NCBI GenBank assembly: GCA_043745295.1
Contig: JAYTTN010000225.1
Location: forward strand, 1-7,309
Direction: 5' to 3'
Origin: JALHQU01 sp043745295
GTDB taxonomy: Bacteria; Planctomycetota; Planctomycetia; Gemmatales; Gemmataceae
Length of the DNA: 7,309 nt
The position numbers were made by a program, and so were the translations under genes. The stretch's first letter is position 1. Each line of letters begins with the position of its first letter. Positions 1-5,702 of this stretch are shown piece by piece. The notes under the pieces were generated by a model that was not told where the DNA came from, did no database searches, and saw nothing but the letters and a program-made list of their open reading frames with translations.

Positions 1-752
1 CTTCGGGTCATCAACAGGGGGCTGACGCCCCCCGCTCGCCCGGAACCGGCTGCTCGCTCATCGATGATCTCGAAACCACCATCTTCAAACGCACCGCCCC
101 ACCGGAGGAAGTGGCGGCCATTTTCGTCGAGCCGATCCAGGGCGAGGGCGGCTATCACCCGCTGCCGCTCGGCTGCATGACGGCTCTGCGAGCGGTGTGC
201 GACAAGTACGGCATCCTGCTCGTGGTCGATGAAATCCAGTCCGGCATGGGCCGCACGGGGAAGCTGTTCGCGGTCGAGCACTACGGCGTCGAGCCGGACA
301 TCATCTGCACGGCGAAGGGGATCGCCTCCGGGTTGCCGCTCGGCGCGATCATCGCCAAGGCCGACGTGATGGACTGGCCCCCCGGCAGCCACGCCAGCAC
401 CTTCGGCGGCAATCCGGTGGCGTGCCGCGCGGCGCTCGTCACGCTAGACCTGCTGCACCGCGAGTACATGGCCAACGCCATTGCGCGGGGCGAGCAGTTG
501 CGAGACGGGCTGCGGCAAATCCCGAAGTTGGCGAACGTCCGCGGCATGGGCCTGATGACGGCCGCCGACCTGCCGACCGCCGCCGAGAAGGAAGCCGTCA
601 TCGACGCCTGCTTCCGAAAGGGGTTGTTGCTGCTCGGCTGCGGCGAGTCCGCCATCCGCTTCTGCCCGGCCCTGTGTGTGACCGCCGATCAGGTGGCGAC
701 CGGCCTGCGGATTCTCGGCGAGGTGCTGTCTCCCCCTACCATTCCCGCATGA
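1..752 (+). CDS. Class III PLP-dependent aminotransferase, C-terminal part (5' end outside window)
   Basis: The frame is open from base 3 to the TGA at 750-752, giving 249 visible residues; the N-terminal part lies off the window. The family moves an amino group from an amine or omega-amino acid to a keto acid, using PLP. Visible hallmarks, numbered from the first full codon, are EPIQGEGG (about 43-50), the VVDEIQSGMGRTG block with the Asp that holds the PLP ring nitrogen (D76), the Schiff-base lysine in TAKGIASG (K105) and STFGGNP (T133, PLP phosphate contact). The C-terminal segment LLLLGCGESAIRFCP is typical of the acetylornithine/4-aminobutyrate-like branch. The substrate cannot be fixed from the sequence. 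The first 16 or so residues (bases 3-50) do not resemble the family and coincide with a palindromic repeat. The stop overlaps the next gene's ATG by 4 bases, so the two form an operon. Confidence 0.93.
   Translation, partial: SGHQQGADAPRSPGTGCSLIDDLETTIFKRTAPPEEVAAIFVEPIQGEGGYHPLPLGCMTALRAVCDKYGILLVVDEIQSGMGRTGKLFAVEHYGVEPDIICTAKGIASGLPLGAIIAKADVMDWPPGSHASTFGGNPVACRAALVTLDLLHREYMANAIARGEQLRDGLRQIPKLANVRGMGLMTAADLPTAAEKEAVIDACFRKGLLLLGCGESAIRFCPALCVTADQVATGLRILGEVLSPPTIPA
11..40. repeat. G/C-rich palindromic element read in frame inside the aminotransferase
   Basis: GGGGGC at 17-22 and GCCCCC at 27-32 form a perfect 6-bp stem around a TGAC loop, flanked by CAACA and CGCTCGCC. From memory, this resembles the short G-run/C-run palindromes scattered through planctomycete genomes; that is a recollection, not a search result. 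It lies within the open frame of the aminotransferase and encodes residues (QQGADAPRSPG) that look unlike the family, without adding a stop. It may be a small in-frame insertion in a surface loop. Confidence 0.5.
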
Positions 753-1660
753 AGCTGTTCTCCTCCGACCGGTTCGTCCTGCCGCTGCCGGACGGCCACA
801 CGTTCCCGATGAGCAAGTACCGCCTGCTCCGCGAGCGCGTGGAGGCGTCCGGCCTGATCTCCCCCGACGAGCTGGTCGAGCCGCCGTCCGCCACCGACGA
901 GCAGCTTCGCCGCGCGCACGACGCCGACTACGTCGCGGCGATGACGGCCGGGCAGATGTCGCGCGAGCAGATGGTGCGGATCGGCTTCCCGTGGTCGGCG
1001 GAGATGGTCGAGCGGTCGCGGCGGTCCACCGGTGCGACCATCGGGGCGGTGCGGGCGGCGCTCGCCGACGGCATCGGCGTCAACCTCGCCGGCGGCACGC
1101 ACCACGCCTTTCGGGATCACGGGGAAGGGTACTGCGTGTTCAACGACACCTTCATCGCCACGCGGGAACTGCAAGCCGAGGGGAAGCTGCGGCGCGTGGT
1201 CGTCATCGACCTGGACGTGCATCAGGGCAACGGCACCGCCGCGCTCTGTCGGCTGGACGATTCGATTTACACCTTCTCCGTTCACGGGGCGAAGAACTAC
1301 CCGACTCGGAAGGAACGGAGCGACCTGGACATCGAACTGCCGGACGGCACGGTCGATGCCGAGTACCTGGCGGCGGTGGAGATCGGCCTCGCCCGGTCAT
1401 TCGACGAGGGGAAGCCGGACTTCGCCTTCTACCTGGCGGGGGCGGACCCGTTCGCCGGCGACCGCATCGGCCGGCTGGCGGTGTCGAAGGCCGGCCTCGC
1501 CGAGCGCGACCGCCTCGTCTTCGATGCCTGCCGCCGGGCGGGTATCCCGTTCGCCGTGACGATGGCCGGCGGCTACGGCAAGGATGTCACCGACACCGTG
1601 GACATCCACTGGCAGACCGTCGAGCGGGCGATTGCGGTGGGCAAGTCGCCCATCGCATGA
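749..1660 (+). CDS. Histone deacetylase family (class IV / HDAC11-like) zinc amidohydrolase
   Basis: The 303-residue protein fits a single arginase-fold deacetylase domain, which removes acetyl groups from acetyl-lysine or acetylated small amines. Catalytic features are all present: the His pair in GGTHHAF (H118, H119), zinc ligands in DLDVHQGNGT (D156, H158) and AGADPF (D233), and the transition-state Tyr in AGGYG (Y276). The opening HTFPMSKYRLLRER (16-30) is typical of the class IV-like bacterial branch. The start is set by homology at ATG 749, which shares ATGA with the aminotransferase stop. No Shine-Dalgarno is seen just upstream, where the bases are pyrimidine-rich, so translation is probably coupled. 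The frame is open further upstream, but that part reads as a shadow. Bacterial members often act on acetylpolyamines, acetoin-pathway enzymes or other small substrates; with an aminotransferase partner, an N-acetylated amine is a reasonable guess, not shown here. Confidence 0.93.
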   Translation: MKLFSSDRFVLPLPDGHTFPMSKYRLLRERVEASGLISPDELVEPPSATDEQLRRAHDADYVAAMTAGQMSREQMVRIGFPWSAEMVERSRRSTGATIGAVRAALADGIGVNLAGGTHHAFRDHGEGYCVFNDTFIATRELQAEGKLRRVVVIDLDVHQGNGTAALCRLDDSIYTFSVHGAKNYPTRKERSDLDIELPDGTVDAEYLAAVEIGLARSFDEGKPDFAFYLAGADPFAGDRIGRLAVSKAGLAERDRLVFDACRRAGIPFAVTMAGGYGKDVTDTVDIHWQTVERAIAVGKSPIA

Positions 1661-1694
1661 AATCCAACCTGAGCGCAACTCGTCGCTATCGCTT

Positions 1695-1765
1695 CTGTCC
1701 GCTCCTCCGACAGCGGAAAACTTCGCCCGGCGTGTTCGCCGGATTCGGCTCGCGGCGGCAGTTTT
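1695..1765 (+). terminator. Nested inverted repeats after the deacetylase gene, terminator-like
   Basis: The 204-bp gap between the deacetylase and the phosphoesterase holds three inverted repeats. TCCGCT (1698-1703) pairs with AGCGGA (1712-1717). CCGGCG (1727-1732) pairs with CGCCGG (1737-1742) around TGTT. An outer AAAACT (1717-1722) pairs with AGTTTT (1760-1765) and is helped by CGCC/GGCG inside. The last arm ends in four T, so a plus-strand transcript could form a stem with a short U-run. This is weaker than a classic intrinsic terminator. No gene is seen in the gap. Confidence 0.4.
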
Positions 1766-1864
1766 GCGTGGTTAGTATCAGCCGGAGTTCGCCCGTCGTG
1801 CCGTCGCGGGGCAATCCCTCTCGCCCCATTCCGGCGTGGCGGGCGGACATTTTGAGGCTTCCGC

Positions 1865-2707
1865 ATGAACCGCCGTCAGTTCCTGAAAAGGGTCGCCGCT
1901 GCTACCGTCGCCGTCGGGGTAGGCGGCCTCGGGTACGGGTTCGCCGAGGCCGGCGACCTCCGCATCGAACGGGTGGACGTGGCGGTGAAGAACCTGCCGG
2001 CCGCGTTCGACGGGTTCACGGTGGCGTTCCTCGCCGACATCCACCACGGGCCGTATGTCGGCGTCGAACAAGTGACCGGCATCGTGCGGACGACGCGGCA
2101 GCTCCAGCCGGACCTGATCGTCCTCGGCGGCGACTACTGCCTGCGGGACGCCAAGTACATCGCCCCGTGCTTCGACGTGCTGAAGAACCTGCGGGCCGAC
2201 TTCGGCGTGTTCGGCGTGCTGGGCAACCACGACCACCAGCACGGGTTGGCCGAGACGCAGGTGGCGATGCGGAAGGCGAGGATCACGGAGTTGACGAACG
2301 CGGGCGTGTGGCTGACGAAGGGCGGCGCGCGGCTGCGGCTGGCCGGCGTCGATGACCTGTGGCGCGGCAAGCCGGACCTCGCCCCCGCACTGGGCGACGC
2401 GACCGCCGATGACGCCTGCGTGCTGGTGTCGCACAACCCGGACTTCGCGGAGCGGACGCTCCGCGACACCCGCGTCGGGCTGGTGCTGAGCGGCCACACC
2501 CACGGCGGACAGGTGATCGTGCCGGGCGGCACGAACCCGTTCATCCCGTCGGCCTACGGCGACAAGTACGCGCACGGGCTGGTCGAAGGGCCGACCGCCC
2601 GCGTGTACGTGTCGCGCGGGCTGGGCGTCACGGGGGTGCCGGTGCGGTACAACTGCCCCCCGGAACTGACGCTGCTGACACTGCGGGTGCCGGCCGTCAC
2701 TTCTTGA
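1865..2707 (+). CDS. Tat-exported calcineurin-like metallophosphoesterase (YkuE/YaeI-like)
   Basis: The 280-residue protein begins with a twin-arginine signal (NRRQFLKR at 2-9) and a hydrophobic stretch to about residue 28, so it is probably exported folded or held at the membrane. The two-metal site is complete: D58 and H60 (ADIHHG), D90 (GGDY), N121-H122 (GNHDH), H190 (SHNPDF), and H211 and H213 (SGHTHGGQ). GHTHGGQ and SHNPD are typical of the YkuE/YaeI/LpxH-like branch, whose members hydrolyse phosphoester or pyrophosphate bonds, some in lipid A precursors. The real substrate is not readable. GAGG at 1854-1857 sits 7 bases before the ATG and supports this start. The gene is preceded by a structured gap, so it probably has its own promoter. 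Its last 11 bases overlap the end of the convergent minus-strand gene. Confidence 0.93.
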   Translation: MNRRQFLKRVAAATVAVGVGGLGYGFAEAGDLRIERVDVAVKNLPAAFDGFTVAFLADIHHGPYVGVEQVTGIVRTTRQLQPDLIVLGGDYCLRDAKYIAPCFDVLKNLRADFGVFGVLGNHDHQHGLAETQVAMRKARITELTNAGVWLTKGGARLRLAGVDDLWRGKPDLAPALGDATADDACVLVSHNPDFAERTLRDTRVGLVLSGHTHGGQVIVPGGTNPFIPSAYGDKYAHGLVEGPTARVYVSRGLGVTGVPVRYNCPPELTLLTLRVPAVTS

Positions 2708-3161
2708 TGACGATGTCGTGCGCGTTCTCGCCTTCCACGACCGTGACGGTCAGGCCGGACGTGTCCGGCTCGAAGAATTTGTTCGGCACGTCGGTGAAGG
2801 TCAGGCTCACCCGCTTCCGCCCTTTCCCGTCCGGCCCGGTGTAGGCACCGCCCGCCATGAGTGCCGCCTGGTAGTCCCCGCGGCCGGCCGCGCTGTTCAC
2901 CGCGATGGTCGCCGAGCCGAGCGGGCAGTTCTCGACCAGATAGGTTCCGTCCTCGCGGATCTTGCCCGCCGCCTCCTGGTTGCCCACTTTGATCCGGATG
3001 AGTCCGTAGTGAATTTGCTCGTTCCCGTACTTGACCACGCCGGTCACCCTCGCGCCCGTACTCGGCAGCGACTCCTCGCGGGCGTATTTGGTGCCGCAAC
3101 CGGTCCCGGCGGCCAAGGCGAGAAGGCCGACCGCCGGAACGAAGAACCCGCGCGCAATCAT
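2697..3161 (-). CDS. Small secreted protein or lipoprotein, planctomycete type, paired with DUF1559
   Basis: The 154-residue protein opens with a signal-like segment (IARGFFVPAVGLLALAAGTGC). The Cys at about 22 could be lipidated, but AAGTGC is a poor lipobox because the -3 residue is Gly. The mature part, with VTGVVKYGNEQIHYGLIRIK, REDGTYLVENCPLG and a C-terminal strand-rich stretch, resembles the short beta-sandwich (carboxypeptidase-regulatory/transthyretin-like) lipoproteins that often follow DUF1559 genes in planctomycetes; this is recognition by pattern only. The start is ATG 3161: AGAGG lies 9 bases upstream of it, while the longer TTG start at 3170 directly abuts AGAGG and has no room for initiation. 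It lies 100 bp downstream of the DUF1559 gene, separated by a strong hairpin. Role unknown, presumably periplasmic or envelope-associated. Confidence 0.82.
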   Translation of the reverse strand: MIARGFFVPAVGLLALAAGTGCGTKYAREESLPSTGARVTGVVKYGNEQIHYGLIRIKVGNQEAAGKIREDGTYLVENCPLGSATIAVNSAAGRGDYQAALMAGGAYTGPDGKGRKRVSLTFTDVPNKFFEPDTSGLTVTVVEGENAHDIVIKK

Positions 3162-3194
3162 GGAAGTCAACCTCTGGGGATGATGAAGGGAAGG

Positions 3195-3240
3195 GGGAAC
3201 CGCCGCGAACCCTCGACCCCGAGAGTTCGCCGCAGTTCCC
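3195..3240 (-). promoter_or_regulatory. Intercistronic 20-bp stem-loop between the DUF1559 and lipoprotein genes
   Basis: Arms 3195-3214 and 3221-3240 are inverted copies matching at 17 of 20 positions around a 6-base loop (3215-3220). Read as minus-strand RNA, the three differences become two G-U wobbles and one G-G mismatch. As plus-strand RNA they are two C-A and one C-C mismatch. The structure is therefore better formed in the transcript of the flanking genes. It starts 21 bases after the DUF1559 stop and ends 33 bases before the lipoprotein ATG. A pyrimidine-rich stretch follows but no U-run, so an intrinsic terminator is less likely than an mRNA-stabilising or expression-tuning hairpin. 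Confidence 0.7.
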
Positions 3241-3261
3241 AGATGTGGTTGTCGTGGCGGG

Positions 3262-4377
3262 TCAGTTCAGCGGGGCGACTTCCCCGCCGGCCGGGGTGAC
3301 GGCCGCACTCCACGCCTGCACGCTGACGCTGGTGGTGATGCCGCGAACCGACCCGTCCATCATCAGCGCCTGGATGCCGCCGGCGGACATCGGGTAGATG
3401 CTGTACGCGCTCTGCTGCGCGGGAACCAGCCGGCGGGTCGGCCCCAGGAAGTATTCCGGCTGACCGGTGGCGAACCGGCAGTTGTCCCGGTACTGCCCGT
3501 AGTCGGCGTCCCACGTCACGCCCGGATCCTTGCACATGAGCGGGAACACCGGCAGGCCGTTCTCCGGCGTGTCGGTGCTGGCGATCATCTGGACGCCGCC
3601 GCCGTACCAGCTGCTGTTGCCCGTGTTGCTCAGCCCCCAGCTCCTGTACGCGATGGTGTTGGCCCCCGCGACCATGTTCTTCTCCACCACGGCCAGGGTG
3701 TTCGACAGCCCGTCGGAGATCGAGGCGACCCGGCTGTTCCCGGCCCCGGTGTGCCACCACATGGTCTTCCAGGGGGTCCAGTCGCCCTGCTTGCTCTGGG
3801 TTCCGAACATGCGGATGTTCGGCGCGTAGCTGACCAGCCCCATCTTGAAGATGTCGCTCGCCCCGGCCCCGGTGTACGGCCACGACCAGTCGATGACCTG
3901 GTACGGGCTGTTGTCGAGCGGAGAGATGAACGGCTTGGGTACGGTGCTGCCGCCGATCTGCCGGTTGTTGCTCCGCCGCTGGCCCATGATGTAGTAGGCG
4001 TACCCGGCCAGGTCCTTCACCTGGTTGTCCTGCTCGATGTACGGCAGCAGGCACCAGAAGAAGGTGGTCTTGTCGCTGCCCGAGGTGCCTTGGTTGTTCG
4101 GCAGGTACGGCCCGGTGTACGGGACGGCGTTCGGCTCGTAGAAAGACGACCACTGGTTGACGCAGACCGGCGGGTACGCCCCGAGGGAGTCGTGGGCGTT
4201 GTGCAGGGCGAGGCCGATCTGCTTCAGGTTGTTGGCCGACGACATCCGGGCGGCCGCCTCGCGGACCTTCTGGACGGCGGGCAACAGCAGGCCGATGAGG
4301 ATCGCGATGATGGCGATCACGACGAGCAGCTCGATCAGCGTGAATCCACGCCGCGAGCGGGAGAGAGAGACGCGCAT
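3262..4377 (-). CDS. DUF1559 protein with prepilin-type N-terminal methylation/cleavage motif
   Basis: The 371-residue protein begins MRVSLSRSRRGFTLIELLVV: a short basic leader, a type IV prepilin peptidase site after G11 and a hydrophobic helix (about 12-34). The conserved PAVQKVREAAARMSSANNLKQIGLALHNAHD block follows. The C-terminus GGIQALMMDGSVRGIT is the classic DUF1559 ending. These proteins are greatly expanded in planctomycetes and are thought to be pseudopilin-like envelope proteins; individual roles are unknown. The chosen start, ATG 4377, has GGAGG 5 bases upstream and gives the usual short leader. An in-frame ATG at 4518 would add 47 arginine-rich residues before the prepilin leader and is unlikely. 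It is the first gene of a probable two-gene operon with the small lipoprotein. Confidence 0.95.
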   Translation of the reverse strand: MRVSLSRSRRGFTLIELLVVIAIIAILIGLLLPAVQKVREAAARMSSANNLKQIGLALHNAHDSLGAYPPVCVNQWSSFYEPNAVPYTGPYLPNNQGTSGSDKTTFFWCLLPYIEQDNQVKDLAGYAYYIMGQRRSNNRQIGGSTVPKPFISPLDNSPYQVIDWSWPYTGAGASDIFKMGLVSYAPNIRMFGTQSKQGDWTPWKTMWWHTGAGNSRVASISDGLSNTLAVVEKNMVAGANTIAYRSWGLSNTGNSSWYGGGVQMIASTDTPENGLPVFPLMCKDPGVTWDADYGQYRDNCRFATGQPEYFLGPTRRLVPAQQSAYSIYPMSAGGIQALMMDGSVRGITTSVSVQAWSAAVTPAGGEVAPLN

Positions 4378-4648
4378 ACCGACCTCCGCGAGATGAGGAT
4401 GTGTGTGGGGACGCCGCCGCGCGAGTGGCGGACGAACCCGAACCGAAAATCGAAGACAGATGCGAACGAGTCGCGCGGCGGCATGACGTGTAGGGAGAGT
4501 CCGGTCGCCGCGCAACATCTACATTCACGGAACTCACTCGGAAATGCAACGGCAAAATCGCCGAACCGACACGAATTCCCATTTTCCGGGTGTCCGTTCC
4601 TCGGACGCCTCCGTTTCACGCCCCGCGCCCCGATCCCGGAGTCCCGCC
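4378..4648. other. Divergent intergenic region between DUF1559 and tautomerase genes
   Basis: This 271-bp gap separates two genes that point away from each other, so it must hold promoters for both unless transcripts arrive from further away. It is less GC-rich than the genes around it near 4500-4600. I see no confident -35/-10 pair on either strand. Recognisable parts are the DUF1559 Shine-Dalgarno (GGAGG on the minus strand next to 4383-4387), the tautomerase Shine-Dalgarno (GGAG 4638-4641) and a long-range inverted repeat. Confidence 0.6.
4413..4482 (-). repeat. 12-bp inverted repeat in the DUF1559 5' leader
   Basis: GCCGCCGCGCGA at 4413-4424 is the exact reverse complement of TCGCGCGGCGGC at 4471-4482, with 46 bases between. 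Read as minus-strand RNA, the stem would close 35 bases upstream of the DUF1559 ATG, just before the ribosome site. The arms are almost all G and C, so in this genome some chance of coincidence remains. It could be a leader structure or, as DNA, a paired operator. Confidence 0.45.
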
Positions 4649-4861
4649 ATGCCCGTCGTCCACGTCCGCATCACCCGCGACGGCGTCACCGCCGCGCAGA
4701 AGGCCGAAATCGTCGCCGACATCACGGCCACGCTCGGCCGAGTGCTGGGCAAGAAGCCCGAACACACGCATATCATCATCGAGGAGATCGATCCGGAGAA
4801 CTGGGGCTTCGCCGGCGTTCTCACCACCGAGTACCGCAAGACCGCCCCACCACAGGACTGA
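4649..4861 (+). CDS. 4-oxalocrotonate tautomerase family protein
   Basis: The 70-residue product has the size of a tautomerase-superfamily subunit, which assembles as a hexamer or similar oligomer and shifts double bonds in keto-enol substrates. Removal of Met would expose the catalytic Pro-1 (MPVVHVRIT). The beta-alpha-beta pattern follows: a helix from about 13 to 32, then THIIIEEIDPENWGFAG. Compared by eye with classic 4-OT, the position of Arg-39 appears as His (in EHTHIII) and Phe-50 as Trp (ENWG), so the natural substrate is probably not oxalocrotonate. GGAG (4638-4641) stands 7 bases before the ATG. A longer in-frame start at 4544 would bury the Pro and is rejected. The next gene follows after 5 bases, so the pair is an operon. 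Confidence 0.9.
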   Translation: MPVVHVRITRDGVTAAQKAEIVADITATLGRVLGKKPEHTHIIIEEIDPENWGFAGVLTTEYRKTAPPQD

Positions 4862-4866
4862 CGCCC

Positions 4867-5292
4867 ATGACCCGCCGATCCGCCCTCGCGCTGCTGACCC
4901 TCGCGGTCGCCGTGCCCGCGCTCGCCGCCGACGACAAGTCGCCGCTGGAGGGCAAGTGGACCGTCACCGCGCTCACCCGCGACGGCAAGCCAGATACGAG
5001 CCTGGACGGGGCCGTCCGCGAACACGCCGGCGACAAGTACAGCGTCACCCCGCCGGCCGGTTCCACCACCCCGAAGGTGGAGGGCACCGCCGCGATCGAC
5101 GCGGCCAAGAAGACCCTCGACATGAAGCCGAGCGCGGGGCGGTACAAGGACAAGACGCTGCAAGGCATCTTCAAGATCGACGGCGACGCGCTGACGGTGG
5201 CGTTCAGCGAACCGGGCAAGGACCGCCCGACCGCCTTCGAGAGCAAGGACGGCTCCGGCGTGGTCGTCGCCGTCCACACCAGGGCGAAGTGA
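4867..5292 (+). CDS. Small secreted planctomycete protein of TIGR03067 type
   Basis: The 141-residue protein has a clear Sec signal peptide (MTRRSALALLTLAVAVPALA, likely cut after ALA at 20). The mature domain matches the pattern I know for the planctomycete TIGR03067 family, a small lipocalin-like beta-rich domain: LEGKWTVTALTRDGKP (27-42), a middle strand section with KKTLDM (81-86), LQGIFKIDGDALTVAFSEPGKDRPTAF (98-124) and a final V-VHTR strand. Function is unknown; the protein should be periplasmic. AGGA at 4854-4857, inside the end of the tautomerase gene, is the likely ribosome site, 9 bases before the ATG. The 5-base gap means co-transcription with the tautomerase, but no functional link is evident. 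Confidence 0.88.
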   Translation: MTRRSALALLTLAVAVPALAADDKSPLEGKWTVTALTRDGKPDTSLDGAVREHAGDKYSVTPPAGSTTPKVEGTAAIDAAKKTLDMKPSAGRYKDKTLQGIFKIDGDALTVAFSEPGKDRPTAFESKDGSGVVVAVHTRAK

Positions 5293-5301
5293 GGCGAACC
5301 C

Positions 5302-5355
5302 GGCGGGGTAGTCGCAGGGCGTTAAGCGATATCGGGTGCGGGCGGGGTGGTCGCA
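5302..5355. repeat. Two 15-bp direct repeats, 39 bp apart
   Basis: GGCGGGGTAGTCGCA (5302-5316) and GGCGGGGTGGTCGCA (5341-5355) differ at one base. They lie in the gap between the convergent TIGR03067-type gene and the 57-aa gene. The rest of the gap (5293-5444) shows no gene and no clear plus-strand terminator. The pair may be a protein-binding site or chance in G-rich sequence. Confidence 0.4.
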
Positions 5356-5452
5356 CAGCCCGACGGCGGTGTTCCCATTACCCCCGGTGATGAAGGGAGG
5401 GAAACGCCGGAGGGTGGAGAGGTTCGAGTTGTGACGACCCCAGCCCGGAACG

Positions 5453-5480
5453 AAAAAAAGTTCCGGACATGTGCCGGAAC
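5453..5480 (-). terminator. Intrinsic terminator of the minus-strand GAF cassette
   Basis: Read on the minus strand, GTTCCGG (5480-5474) and CCGGAAC (5466-5460) form a perfect 7-bp stem with a 7-base loop, followed at once by seven T (5459-5453). The stem can extend outward with A-U and G-U pairs. It lies 28 bases after the TAA of the 57-aa gene. A third copy of the arm at 5445-5451 can pair with the middle arm instead, enclosing the T-run in its loop. Confidence 0.88.
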
Positions 5481-5508
5481 CTCGGTTTGCGTCGTTGACG
5501 GTGGGGAG

Positions 5509-5682
5509 TTATCGCGCGTGGGTCAACCCGATACGCAGTCGGCGCTTCATCCGACGCAACTCGAGGAAGCGCTTGAGCTTCTCCTCGTCCTTCCGCGCCG
5601 CTTGAAGAACGGTGTCGAGCCACAGGGTGGTTCGGGCGGCGGCACTCTTGGTTTTGGCGTGTTCGAGAACGGCTTCGTTCAT
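5509..5682 (-). CDS. 57-aa basic helical protein, unknown
   Basis: The predicted protein MNEAVLEHAK...LTHAR is short and mostly helix-forming. An Ala/Leu-rich first half is followed by a highly charged stretch (KDEEKLKRFLELRRMKRRLR, 31-50). It could bind nucleic acid, a membrane surface or the GAF partner; no family is recognised. ATG 5682 is chosen because AGAGGA lies 6 bases upstream. A longer start at 5718 would overlap the GAF-like gene and lacks such a site. The gene starts 20 bases after the GAF-like stop and ends just before a strong terminator, which supports it as a real last gene of the operon. Confidence 0.72.
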   Translation of the reverse strand: MNEAVLEHAKTKSAAARTTLWLDTVLQAARKDEEKLKRFLELRRMKRRLRIGLTHAR

Positions 5683-5702
5683 CGTGAATCCTCTGGGGTG
5701 CG

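Noticed and set aside
422..748. Upstream extension of the deacetylase reading frame
   Set aside because: It runs inside the aminotransferase gene in another frame and is Arg/Ala/Pro-rich, typical of a GC-rich shadow; homology begins at ATG 749.
991..2355. Long plus-strand open frame of 454 codons
   Set aside because: It overlaps two well-supported genes and has a low-complexity Arg/Gly/Pro composition; it is a frame shadow.
3162..3170. TTG start for the small lipoprotein
   Set aside because: The AGAGG site directly touches this TTG, leaving no spacing, while ATG 3161 has 9 bases.
4378..4518. N-terminal extension of the DUF1559 protein
   Set aside because: It would put 47 Arg-rich residues before the prepilin leader; ATG 4377 has a GGAGG site and the normal leader length.
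3167..4582. Long minus-strand open frame of 471 codons
   Set aside because: It overlaps the DUF1559 gene in another frame and shows only His/Arg/Gly-rich shadow sequence.
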